From an uncultured Ruminococcus sp. (GTDB lineage Bacteria > Bacillota > Clostridia > Oscillospirales > Ruminococcaceae), in NCBI GenBank assembly GCA_946413815.1, contig CAMKMD010000022.1, positions 1-53,669 of the forward strand: 53,669 nucleotides of DNA. Direction: 5' to 3'. A program made the position numbers and the translations under genes. The notes beneath the pieces are model-generated. The model had not been told where the DNA came from and did not search any database. It saw nothing but the letters and a program-made list of their open reading frames with translations. Shown piece after piece: positions 17,226-23,922 of the stretch (positions are counted from its first letter, which is position 1; every line of letters starts with the position of its first letter).

Positions 17226-18749
17226 TCAGTATGATCGTACCATTCTTGCAAGACCGCCGTTGCCTATACGTATCTCATCGGGGGCGTCCTCAAGGATAGT
17301 GCCGCTGAATCTGAGAACTGAGCCCTCCATGAAGTTTACGGTAACGACTTCTGTGCCGCCTATCTCATCAGCGCTGAGCTTTATATTGCCGTATGCAGTG
17401 AAGCCGTTGTTATCCGTGTAGGTATAGCTGCCGTCAGAGCCGATAACCACTGTACCCATATCCTTTGCACCATTATCTACGGTATAGTTGCCGTCAGCTT
17501 CCTGATATGTCCATGTGCCGGGAAGCAGACCGAGGTTCCTTGTATCAGTCTGTGTCAGGGCCATGCTGCCGCGGATAAGGCGTGCCATGCCGCCGTTGCC
17601 GGTATACATCTCGTTTGGTCTCTCAGTCACATAGAGCACATGGAATCTTGTGACAGCGCCCTCAACGAAATCGAAGTAGGGCATATTCACCCCGTTCAGT
17701 TCCTCAAAGGTCTTCTTTATAGTGCCGTATGCCGTATTGCCGTCAGCGTCTGTGTATGTGTATGAACCGTCATTCTTTATAACGACTGCTGCAAGGTTCT
17801 TTGCGCTGATGTCTACAGTGTGATTTCCGTCAGATTCCTGATATGTCCACTCGCCTGCGATATCGGTGACATCAACAGCATCCACTCTTGACATATCCCC
17901 GCTCACTTCCTTCACAAGGGGCTTGCTGCCGCGGATAAGACGAGCCATGCCGCCGTTTCCTATGTGCATCTCATCGCTTACGCCCTCAAACCAGTATGCT
18001 GAGAATCTGTGGGATGCACCCTCGCTGAAGCTGATGGGTGTCAGCTTTGTGCCGCCTATTTCCTCAGAGCGTATCTCTATCGTTCCCTTTACGGAGTTTC
18101 CGTCCGCATCTGTATAGGTGTAGGTGCTGTCTGAGTTGATATAGACGTGAGCCACGTTCCTTGCGCCTTCTTCAACGGGATGATTTCCGTTTGATTCCTG
18201 ATATGTCCATTCGCCGGCTATATCCTTTATATCCGGTACAGTTTCTGCCGAACCTGTTGCCTCCTCAGATGCAGCCTCAGTCGTTGTATCTGCAGATGCA
18301 GCTGTTGCAGAGGTCTCAGCAGAGCCAGTACCCGTGCCTGTACCTGTGCCGGATACCGCTGTCACTGTATCAGTAGACTCCGATGAAGCATCTGTAGCCG
18401 CAGGTGTGATGTTCAACTCATCATCCGAGGGGCTGCCGCTCCTGTGAAGGAGAGCAGTGCTTCCTGCAATGATGCCGGCAACCAGTACCAGTGAAGCTGC
18501 TATCCTCAGCTGAGAGAACCATGCAGGCCTTCTGCTGTGCTCAACACCCTCTACCACATCGTTCTCAGTCATTGTAATGCCCTTATTGGCCTTGTTGTAT
18601 TCCTTTTCCATTTTCTTAAACTTCCTTTCGCTCATTGCAAGTATCTTATCAAGCTCTTTATCCGATATCTCCGGACATTTATCTATTAGTCTGTTCATAG
18701 AATCATTCTCCGCATTTTCAAGGAGATCAAATATATTCTTTTCTTTCAT
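17226..18749 (-). CDS. probable anti-sigma factor with three-repeat extracellular domain
   Basis: The 507-residue protein has a soluble acidic/basic N terminus of about 80 residues and one TM helix (about 83-102, LRIAASLVLVAGIIAG). A Ser/Thr/Gly linker rich in GTGTG follows. Three tandem repeats of about 105 residues follow; each opens with D/P-G-x-WTYQE-(S/A)-(N/D)GN, has SYTYTD in the middle and closes with IGNGG-(M/L)-AR. The repeats look like small lipocalin-like beta domains. It starts 15 bases after the ECF sigma gene and has a membrane-anchored layout, so an anti-sigma role is inferred; no zinc-binding HxxxCxxC motif is seen. The ligand of the repeat domain is unknown. Confidence 0.7.
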   Translation of the reverse strand: MKEKNIFDLLENAENDSMNRLIDKCPEISDKELDKILAMSERKFKKMEKEYNKANKGITMTENDVVEGVEHSRRPAWFSQLRIAASLVLVAGIIAGSTALLHRSGSPSDDELNITPAATDASSESTDTVTAVSGTGTGTGTGSAETSATAASADTTTEAASEEATGSAETVPDIKDIAGEWTYQESNGNHPVEEGARNVAHVYINSDSTYTYTDADGNSVKGTIEIRSEEIGGTKLTPISFSEGASHRFSAYWFEGVSDEMHIGNGGMARLIRGSKPLVKEVSGDMSRVDAVDVTDIAGEWTYQESDGNHTVDISAKNLAAVVIKNDGSYTYTDADGNTAYGTIKKTFEELNGVNMPYFDFVEGAVTRFHVLYVTERPNEMYTGNGGMARLIRGSMALTQTDTRNLGLLPGTWTYQEADGNYTVDNGAKDMGTVVIGSDGSYTYTDNNGFTAYGNIKLSADEIGGTEVVTVNFMEGSVLRFSGTILEDAPDEIRIGNGGLARMVRSY

Positions 18750-18764
18750 AACTGTGCCCCTTTC

Positions 18765-19331
18765 TTATATAGTCATTCCGACTTCGACAAGCATCGAACG
18801 CAGCTTGTCCATAGCTCTTGCACATCTCACCCTGACTGCGTTTGAAGTCATGGAAACGCTTTCGGCTATCTCTCTGGAATTGCGGTTATAGTAGAATTTC
18901 TGGATAATGATAGTTGAATCGGGCTCGCCCAGCTCGTCTATCTTATCGAGGAGCACACGGCGGAGTTCAGAACGGTCAACGTGTTCGTCAACACTGAAGT
19001 CCGAGGCAAGCATATTCATATCGTCCTCGTCAGCATCGCTTATGTGGTTCGCCCTTGCTGTCAGGCTTCTGAAGCTGTCTATCGCCTTTCTCTGCGCGAT
19101 AGTGGATATGAGGTACTTCACATCATTTTCCGAGGCGCCGTCCACCTTGCATTTCATGAAGAGATCTGCAAAGACATCGCTGACGCATTCCTCCATATCC
19201 TCTTTGGTGCCGCAGCCCCTGAGCTTGTTGTAAACGATAGCATAAACGTATCTGCCGTATTCTCTGACGAGAGCTTTATGACATTCGGCGGGAGACTTCT
19301 GCATCATCTCCGCCAGTTCTCTGCTTGTCAT
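18765..19331 (-). CDS. ECF-type RNA polymerase sigma factor
   Basis: The 188-residue protein has region 2 (GRYVYAIVYNKLRG, then DMEECVSDVFADLF) and region 4 with helix-turn-helix SREIAESVSMTSNAVRVRCAR. The start MTSRELAEMM was chosen because AAGGAGG lies 7 bases upstream. The alternative ATG two codons earlier is too close to it. The linked gene 15 bases downstream is membrane-anchored and probably controls it. An autoregulatory promoter candidate lies just upstream (19383-19409). Confidence 0.92.
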   Translation of the reverse strand: MTSRELAEMMQKSPAECHKALVREYGRYVYAIVYNKLRGCGTKEDMEECVSDVFADLFMKCKVDGASENDVKYLISTIAQRKAIDSFRSLTARANHISDADEDDMNMLASDFSVDEHVDRSELRRVLLDKIDELGEPDSTIIIQKFYYNRNSREIAESVSMTSNAVRVRCARAMDKLRSMLVEVGMTI

Positions 19332-19382
19332 TTTCATTCCTCCTTGAATTTGTGTTGTAAGATCGACCTTTCATAACCAATA

Positions 19383-19409
19383 ATCGTAACACTGATACCG
19401 GGTGTTACA
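19383..19409 (-). promoter_or_regulatory. candidate ECF-type autoregulatory promoter
   Basis: TGTAAC, 17 bases, then CGAT on the minus strand lies about 50 bases before the sigma gene. This resembles the TGTAAC-N17-CGAC pattern of ECF promoters such as B. subtilis SigX. The stretch is also an inverted repeat (GTAACAC at 19386-19392, GTGTTAC at 19402-19408). Confidence 0.5.
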
Positions 19410-19498
19410 ATTCTGCGAAAAAAATTTCAGAAAATTTTTATTTTCCTTATTCTAACACATTCCGCGGCCCGAATCAACGGTTCCGCTGCCATATAAGA

Positions 19499-19557
19499 TT
19501 ATATAAAGGAAGACCGCCGCCCGGATATATCTCCGGACAGCAGTCTTCTTTATATAA
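19499..19557 (-). terminator. long hairpin downstream of the ABC-2 operon
   Basis: TTATATAAAGGAAGACCGC pairs with GCAGTCTTCTTTATATAA around an inner CCGG/CCGG stem. It is probably a terminator, possibly bidirectional. Confidence 0.5.
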
Positions 19558-19702
19558 ACTATATCATGCGGCACAAGGCCGTTCCCCTTTTCTGTAAACA
19601 GTATAGCACAGGAAAGATTAAAAAGTCCTTAAACAGCAATAACTTTTTTCAGCTCGCCTGAGGGCCGCTCCGGAGAACTGCTCTGACAGCAATATAAGTA
19701 TA

Positions 19703-20458
19703 TCATTCCTCTTCCCCTTTTCCGATCTGCCTTATGTACCCAGGCAGGCCGATGAAGTAGGAGAGTACGAAGAGCATCACCGACACGGAAGCCATGATGA
19801 TGACTGAAAGAGTGCGGAACACTCCCGAGGAGGTCAGCTTCTGTATCATCTCAGCAGGATCCGTCTCCTTTTCCGGGAACATGATCTCCAGATAGGGGGT
19901 GATGTCGCCGAAAAGGAAATACAGGAAGGATATCAGGAAAAGGAATCCCAGAAAGGCACCCATGACCGCGCCCATTTTCTTCCTGCCGAACCATGCTGTC
20001 ATTGTAAGCGTATAGGCATTATTTAACAGGAAAAGGGAGCATACGAAAACTATGACTGCAGTAAGATCCGTCTTGTAGGGCGCAATCAGCCTTCCGCATA
20101 TATTTGCAGTCTCCGTGACCGCTCCGACAAATGTAACGGCTATGAAGCTTGCAGCATACTTCGCTGCCAGCACTCTGGGAACACCGGCAGGAGTGGTGGT
20201 ATAGAACCTGTTCTGAGTGAGCGTCTCCTTCAGCGGGAACCCGATACCTGATGTTACAAAACCCATCAACAGCCCCCCCATGATGCCGGAAGCAAAAAGG
20301 CCGTTTCCAAGCAGCTGAGAGGCTCCGGTATCTTCTTCGATGGCGAAGGTCAGGGGGACAGGATCTATCAGTGCAAGGAGAAAACACAGGATGAGCATAA
20401 TAACAATTGAACCTGTGAGTTCCGCCATTTTCAGCTCTTTGTATATCAGTCCTCTCAT
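19703..20458 (-). CDS. ABC-2 type transporter permease
   Basis: The 251-residue membrane protein has about six hydrophobic helices. It opens with RGLIYKELKMAELTGSIVIML, a common start for ABC-2 permeases of GntR-linked operons. The start ATG shares one base with the stop TAA of the preceding permease (TAATG), so translation is coupled. With the second permease and the ATPase it should form a heterodimeric exporter in the cytoplasmic membrane. The substrate is unknown; relatives of Ytr-type systems respond to cell-wall-active peptides. Confidence 0.85.
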   Translation of the reverse strand: MRGLIYKELKMAELTGSIVIMLILCFLLALIDPVPLTFAIEEDTGASQLLGNGLFASGIMGGLLMGFVTSGIGFPLKETLTQNRFYTTTPAGVPRVLAAKYAASFIAVTFVGAVTETANICGRLIAPYKTDLTAVIVFVCSLFLLNNAYTLTMTAWFGRKKMGAVMGAFLGFLFLISFLYFLFGDITPYLEIMFPEKETDPAEMIQKLTSSGVFRTLSVIIMASVSVMLFVLSYFIGLPGYIRQIGKGEEE

Positions 20459-21240
20459 TACCTCATCCTCCTTTCAAGCAGCTTCACAGTGCGCCTGTAT
20501 GAAAGATACAGTATAGCAGCAATGGCGACAGGGAAGAGCCACAGCCAGCGGCCGAGAAAACCTCCCAGCGCCCTGACCAGCCCCGGTATGTCATCCTCGT
20601 CCATGCCGAGCGCAGGCAGAAGCCCCTCAATTAATACGATGAATGATACAGGGAATAAAAGCACTAATACAACAACAGTGATCACAATGTACTTCAGCGC
20701 CTTCTCCTGATCGCCCACCTTCAGCACAAGATTGAAGAAAAGCCGCCCGATCACGAATATCACAGTAATGATAAGTATGCTTACGGCGACCGGCGCAGGA
20801 TCAAAGGGCTGCCCGAACAGTTTATAGCACAGAAGGTCGAACACTGCTATAAAGGCGAACATACATACCGTCAGACCGCCGGCAAGGATATAGTTCGCAG
20901 CAGCATACTTCTTCATGGATACCGGAAGAGTGTATGCAAACCTGTTCCAGCCGGATCTTATATCACTCAATACAGCATCAACGTCAATGGACGCCGGAAG
21001 CATACCCGCCATAAAATTCAGCATAGCGATCATGATCCCGAACATCTCACTGAATTCCTTTTCAAATTCCGGATCACGCTCCGCAGCCATATCGTATATT
21101 GTCCTCAGATTGCCGCACTGAAAGCTGATGCCGCAGAGCAGTACTATTATGACCATTACCGCATTCATAGCGAGCAGGGCACGGAAATTCGGCCATGATA
21201 CATAGACAAGGCGTCTTACAAGCCCCTTCATCTCAGTCAT
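20458..21240 (-). CDS. ABC-2 type transporter permease
   Basis: The 260-residue membrane protein has about six hydrophobic helices. The start MTEMKGLVRRLVYVSWPNF was chosen because AAAAGGAG lies 8 bases upstream. That ATG overlaps the ATPase stop by one base (TGATG), and the in-frame GTG three codons earlier is less well placed. It is the middle gene between the ATPase and the second permease, all translationally coupled. No substrate clue is seen. Confidence 0.85.
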   Translation of the reverse strand: MTEMKGLVRRLVYVSWPNFRALLAMNAVMVIIVLLCGISFQCGNLRTIYDMAAERDPEFEKEFSEMFGIMIAMLNFMAGMLPASIDVDAVLSDIRSGWNRFAYTLPVSMKKYAAANYILAGGLTVCMFAFIAVFDLLCYKLFGQPFDPAPVAVSILIITVIFVIGRLFFNLVLKVGDQEKALKYIVITVVVLVLLFPVSFIVLIEGLLPALGMDEDDIPGLVRALGGFLGRWLWLFPVAIAAILYLSYRRTVKLLERRMR

Positions 21241-22118
21241 CACGACCACTCCTTTTCGCTGCGGTGTACGTAGTACTGCATGATATCGTCAAGGCTCGCG
21301 CTGTCGAATACCACACCGCTGTACTTTCTCTCACAGGCCTCACGGTCGGAAACCATTACCTCAGCTCCGAAATCCGTGACTCTTGCGCTGACTGCGTCCT
21401 CCTTCGATATCTCCGCATACTGCGCCTTTGTGCACTTCATTATGCCGTGGCTGAGGAGGATATCGTCCTTGTATCCCGTGAGGAGTATATTTCCGTTGTC
21501 AATGAAGGTAAGGCTGTCGGCGATCTTCTCAAGGTCCGAGGTGATATGGGAGGAGAGGAGTATGGAGTTATCCTCGTCCTGCAGATAACCGAGAAAGATA
21601 TCGAGTATCTCATTGCGTACTACGGGGTCAAGTCCCGTGGTAGCCTCGTCCATGATCAGCAGTCTTGCATGGTGGGAGAGAGCAACGGCGATCTGATGCT
21701 TCATCTTCATGCCCTTTGAGTACTTGCCTATCTTTTTCTTCTCCGGAAGGCCGAATTTCTTCAGCATACCGTGGTATACCTCACTGTCCCATCCCTTGTA
21801 CAAGGGCTTCATGACCTTCTCCACCATAAGGGGCGTGAAGATATCATGGAAGGGCGTCTCATCGAATACCGCAGCGATCTCCTGCTTTATCTCAGTCTCA
21901 TGGATATCGGGATCCCTGCCCAGCAGGGATATCTTTCCGCCGTCCCGCTTGATTATGCCGAGCAGGGCACGTATAGTGGTGGTCTTTCCGGCACCGTTCT
22001 GCCCGATAAATCCCATGATGCTGCCCTTTGCCACATTGAAGCTGACGCTGTCCAGCGTGAAGTCGTCATATTTCTTGGTAAGGCCGTTTATTTCGATAGC
22101 GTTGGTGTAGTCAGTCAT
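21240..22118 (-). CDS. ABC transporter ATP-binding protein, YtrB-like
   Basis: The 292-residue ATPase has Walker A GQNGAGKTTTIRALLG, a signature variant YSKGMKMKHQIAVALS in place of LSGGQ, Walker B LLIMDEATTGLDP and the switch LLSSHITSDLEK. The KGM signature is typical of ABC-2 exporter ATPases linked to YtrA regulators. GGAGG lies 8 bases before the ATG. The gene starts 4 bases after the GntR-family gene. It powers the two permeases downstream. Confidence 0.94.
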   Translation of the reverse strand: MTDYTNAIEINGLTKKYDDFTLDSVSFNVAKGSIMGFIGQNGAGKTTTIRALLGIIKRDGGKISLLGRDPDIHETEIKQEIAAVFDETPFHDIFTPLMVEKVMKPLYKGWDSEVYHGMLKKFGLPEKKKIGKYSKGMKMKHQIAVALSHHARLLIMDEATTGLDPVVRNEILDIFLGYLQDEDNSILLSSHITSDLEKIADSLTFIDNGNILLTGYKDDILLSHGIMKCTKAQYAEISKEDAVSARVTDFGAEVMVSDREACERKYSGVVFDSASLDDIMQYYVHRSEKEWS

Positions 22119-22122
22119 ATCA

Positions 22123-22494
22123 TCATCCTCCGTAGATCAGTTTCATGATCTCGATAAGCTCGGAAAGCTCCACGCCTCCCAGCTTAGCCTTTTCGCAGGC
22201 AAGAGCGATATAGTTCTCCGCCTGCCTGAGGTTCTCCTCCCGGAGAAACTCCTTGTTCTGAGCCCTTACGAAGCTGCCCCTGCCGGTGTGCGACTCGATG
22301 AAGCCGTCCCTTTCGAGCTCCTCGTATGCCCTCTTTGTGGTAATGATGCTTATCCTCAGCTGCTGTGCGAGATTGCGCATAGACGGAAGGGCGTCCCCCT
22401 CTGTCAGCTCGCCTGTGAGGATAAGAGCCTTGATCTGATCGCATATCTGCTCATAGATCGGCGTATCTGAAGAATTGCTTATAATAATATCCAT
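22123..22494 (-). CDS. GntR-family regulator, YtrA type
   Basis: The 123-residue protein has an N-terminal winged helix (PIYEQICDQIKALILTGEL, then LPSMRNLAQQLRISIITTKRAYEELERDG) and a short helical tail. This is the YtrA subfamily, which represses its own ABC-2 transporter operon and is released by cell-envelope antibiotics in known cases. It is the first gene of its operon. An almost perfect palindrome placed just after its -10 box is the probable operator. Confidence 0.93.
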   Translation of the reverse strand: MDIIISNSSDTPIYEQICDQIKALILTGELTEGDALPSMRNLAQQLRISIITTKRAYEELERDGFIESHTGRGSFVRAQNKEFLREENLRQAENYIALACEKAKLGGVELSELIEIMKLIYGG

Positions 22495-22781
22495 AAGGTA
22501 CCTCTCACGTGATATTGTATATATACTATATACACATTATACCATTCCAATATACATTTGTCAAGAGGGGAGCTAAAAAATCGGCGTTTGTAGGGGCGAA
22601 TGCCCACATCCGCCCGCCTGACTTCTGCCATAACTGACCTTTTTACAAGCTGAGGGGCACACATATTGTGAGTCTGCCGTTATATATCGGTTGTAGTCTG
22701 GCGGTCCGCAGGGTAACAAACCAGTGTGTGAGATTCGGGCTGCCAGTCTTGTCATCAGCAGGCCCCTGGCTCATAAAAAAT
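22495..22781. other. intergenic region between the YtrA promoter and the peptide-array terminator
   Basis: Upstream of the promoter I see no gene. A GC-rich motif near 22592 (GGGGCGAATGCCC with a nearby GGCGGATGTGG-like complement) may be a small intergenic repeat. Confidence 0.4.
22516..22564 (-). promoter_or_regulatory. consensus promoter with YtrA-type operator
   Basis: TTGACA (22559-22564), 17 bases and TATAAT (22536-22541) on the minus strand are followed at once by a palindrome at 22516-22534. TGTATATA and TATATACA arms surround a 3-base centre. The position over the transcription start fits repression. Confidence 0.8.
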
Positions 22782-22806
22782 CCCCCGCATCTGCTGATAC
22801 GGGGGA
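22775..22806 (-). terminator. terminator of the zinc-finger peptide operon
   Basis: CCCCCGTAT and ATGCGGGGG on the minus strand form a stem followed by ATTTTTT, 14 bases after the last peptide gene. Confidence 0.85.
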
Positions 22807-22819
22807 CATAAGATTTTTA

Positions 22820-22975
22820 TCAGACTCTTACAGGCCAGCTTGAAACTTCGTGGTGGAAAATGCAGTGGATCCTTGTAGCGAGCTTAGTCATAAACTTGCG
22901 TCCGCAGTAGCTGCACTTCCAGCGATATCTGCCGCCGTTTGCTTCCATCATCTGTGCTGTAGTCATTGTTCTCAT
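22820..22975 (-). CDS. double-glycine leader peptide with C2H2 zinc-finger core, copy 5
   Basis: 51 residues. The leader MRTMTTAQMMEANGG is followed by a core beginning RYRWKCSYCGRKF. The core has C-x2-C-x12-H-x3-H spacing (CSYC, then HCIFH), Phe four residues after the second Cys, and one extra Cys and His. AAAGGAG precedes the ATG. It is the last gene of the array; the terminator follows 14 bases later. Cleavage is expected after the GG by the C39 exporter encoded upstream. Confidence 0.85.
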   Translation of the reverse strand: MRTMTTAQMMEANGGRYRWKCSYCGRKFMTKLATRIHCIFHHEVSSWPVRV

Positions 22976-22996
22976 AGTGATTCTCCTTTGATGTTA

Positions 22997-23149
22997 TTAT
23001 ACTCGATAGAATTCTTTGTGACCGGGGTGTGTGATAGCGTGGCCGAGTGCGCCTACCCATGTGCGGAAACGGCTGTCGCATTTCGTACAGTAGTATCTGT
23101 ACTTGCCGCCGTTGGCTTCCGTCATTTCTTTTGATGTCATAGTTCTCAT
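22997..23149 (-). CDS. double-glycine leader peptide with C2H2 zinc-finger core, copy 4
   Basis: 50 residues. The leader MRTMTSKEMTEANGG has hydrophobic residues at -4, -7, -12 and -15 and Glu at -8 relative to the cut, the pattern of bacteriocin-type GG leaders. The core begins KYRYYCTKCDSRF and fits C-x2-C-x3-F-x8-H-x3-H (CTKC, then HAITH), the classical zinc-finger spacing, with a further His. The start was set by AAAGGAG 8 bases upstream; a longer upstream frame is rejected. Confidence 0.87.
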   Translation of the reverse strand: MRTMTSKEMTEANGGKYRYYCTKCDSRFRTWVGALGHAITHPGHKEFYRV

Positions 23150-23168
23150 AATTATTTCTCCTTTAGTA

Positions 23169-23324
23169 TTATAAGCAGCGGAACCTGATATGATCGATGC
23201 CGTTTGAAAGAACATGACCGACTACAGCGACCCATGTACGGCATTTCTTGCCGCATTCGACACACTGATATCTGTACTTTCCTCCGTTGGCCTCCATCAT
23301 TTCCTTTGAATTCATTGTTCTCAT
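23169..23324 (-). CDS. double-glycine leader peptide with C2H2-like core, copy 3 (variant ligand spacing)
   Basis: 51 residues. The leader MRTMNSKEMMEANGG is followed by a core beginning KYRYQCVECGKKCRTW. C-x2-C-x12-H is kept, but the next His is seven residues later (H-x7-H) instead of three or four. Extra Cys residues replace the usual Phe and sit near the C terminus. The fourth ligand may therefore differ or metal binding may be altered. GGAG lies upstream of the ATG. Confidence 0.83.
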   Translation of the reverse strand: MRTMNSKEMMEANGGKYRYQCVECGKKCRTWVAVVGHVLSNGIDHIRFRCL

Positions 23325-23394
23325 AATGATATATCTCCTGGTGAATAGTTTTTGTTGCTGTTGTTATATATGTTTTGTGATACGGCCGGTGTTA

Positions 23395-23553
23395 TCAGCC
23401 GATCTTCTTCCAGCCTGCAATGCCAAGATGATTAGTGGCTATATGTAATATCATACCAACAGCAGTGCGTGCCTTGCTGCCGCAATTGGTACACTGATAT
23501 CTGTACTTGCCGCCGTTAGCCTGCATCATTGCTTCTGAGTTCATTCTTGTCAT
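23395..23553 (-). CDS. double-glycine leader peptide with C2H2 zinc-finger core, copy 2
   Basis: 52 residues. The leader MTRMNSEAMMQANGG is followed by a core beginning KYRYQCTNCGSKART. It has C-x2-C-x12-H-x4-H spacing (CTNC, then HIATNH). The Phe found in copies 1, 4 and 5 is Ala here. AAGGAG lies upstream of the ATG. The tail GIAGWKKIG is basic. Confidence 0.85.
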   Translation of the reverse strand: MTRMNSEAMMQANGGKYRYQCTNCGSKARTAVGMILHIATNHLGIAGWKKIG

Positions 23554-23664
23554 GATAATTCATCTCCTTGTTGTGATTTAGTTGTGTCTGATATAGTTTT
23601 AAAAAGCGTGTATACTGCTCCCGCTGAGCCGCAGCATCAGCAGGAACAGCTTAACGGAAGCTCA

Positions 23665-23823
23665 TCAGAGCCTGTGGTAGCTTGAAAAACCTGCGTGCCA
23701 GAGTACGATGTGAGCGATTATAGCAAACTTGGTCTTGAACTTGGCGTTGCAGCTGTCGCATTCATACTTCCATCTTCTGCCGCCGTTGGCCTGCATCATA
23801 GTTTCTACTGTCATGTTTCGCAT
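23665..23823 (-). CDS. double-glycine leader peptide with C2H2 zinc-finger core, copy 1
   Basis: 52 residues, first in the array. The leader MRNMTVETMMQANGG is followed by a core beginning RRWKYECDSCNAKFKTKF. It fits C-x2-C-x3-F-x5-I-x2-H-x4-H, a full classical C2H2 signature. AAAGGAGG lies upstream of the ATG. It starts about 100 bases after the exporter stop, across a hairpin at 23861-23895, on the same strand. Role unknown; a secreted signalling, metal-binding or antagonistic peptide is possible. Confidence 0.86.
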   Translation of the reverse strand: MRNMTVETMMQANGGRRWKYECDSCNAKFKTKFAIIAHIVLWHAGFSSYHRL

Positions 23824-23860
23824 AGTTTTCATCCTCCTTTTTATGATGTTTATTTATTTG

Positions 23861-23895
23861 AGCCGGTAAGCAGTGTGCACTCCTGACCGCCGGCT
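23861..23895 (-). promoter_or_regulatory. hairpin between exporter gene and peptide array
   Basis: AGCCGG and CCGGCT pair outside an inner AGTG/CACT stem. No T-run follows, so it may be a processing or stability element that lets peptides be made in excess of the exporter. A TTGACA (23921-23926) overlaps the exporter stop but has only a weak -10, so an internal promoter is uncertain. Confidence 0.4.
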
Positions 23896-23922
23896 TAAAT
23901 ACGTATAGTGATAAGTATAGTG

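Larger units (their letters stand above)
19338..19702. other. intergenic region without genes
   Basis: It contains the sigma gene leader and candidate ECF promoter, an AT-rich stretch, and one long hairpin that ends the ABC-2 operon. No coding sequence is seen. Confidence 0.6.
22820..23823 (-). repeat. tandem array of five paralogous peptide genes
   Basis: Five genes on one strand share the leader M-R-x-M-(T/N)-x-x-x-M-(M/T)-(E/Q)-ANGG. The cores share (K/R)(Y/R)-(R/W)-(Y/W/K) before C-x2-C. Each has its own ribosome site and 20-110 bases of spacer. Leaders are more alike than cores, a common pattern in diversifying exported-peptide arrays. Confidence 0.85.

Noticed and set aside
22997..23215. 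Longer version of peptide copy 4 starting MFFQTASIISG
   Set aside because: The internal ATG has AAAGGAG and gives the same leader as the other four copies.
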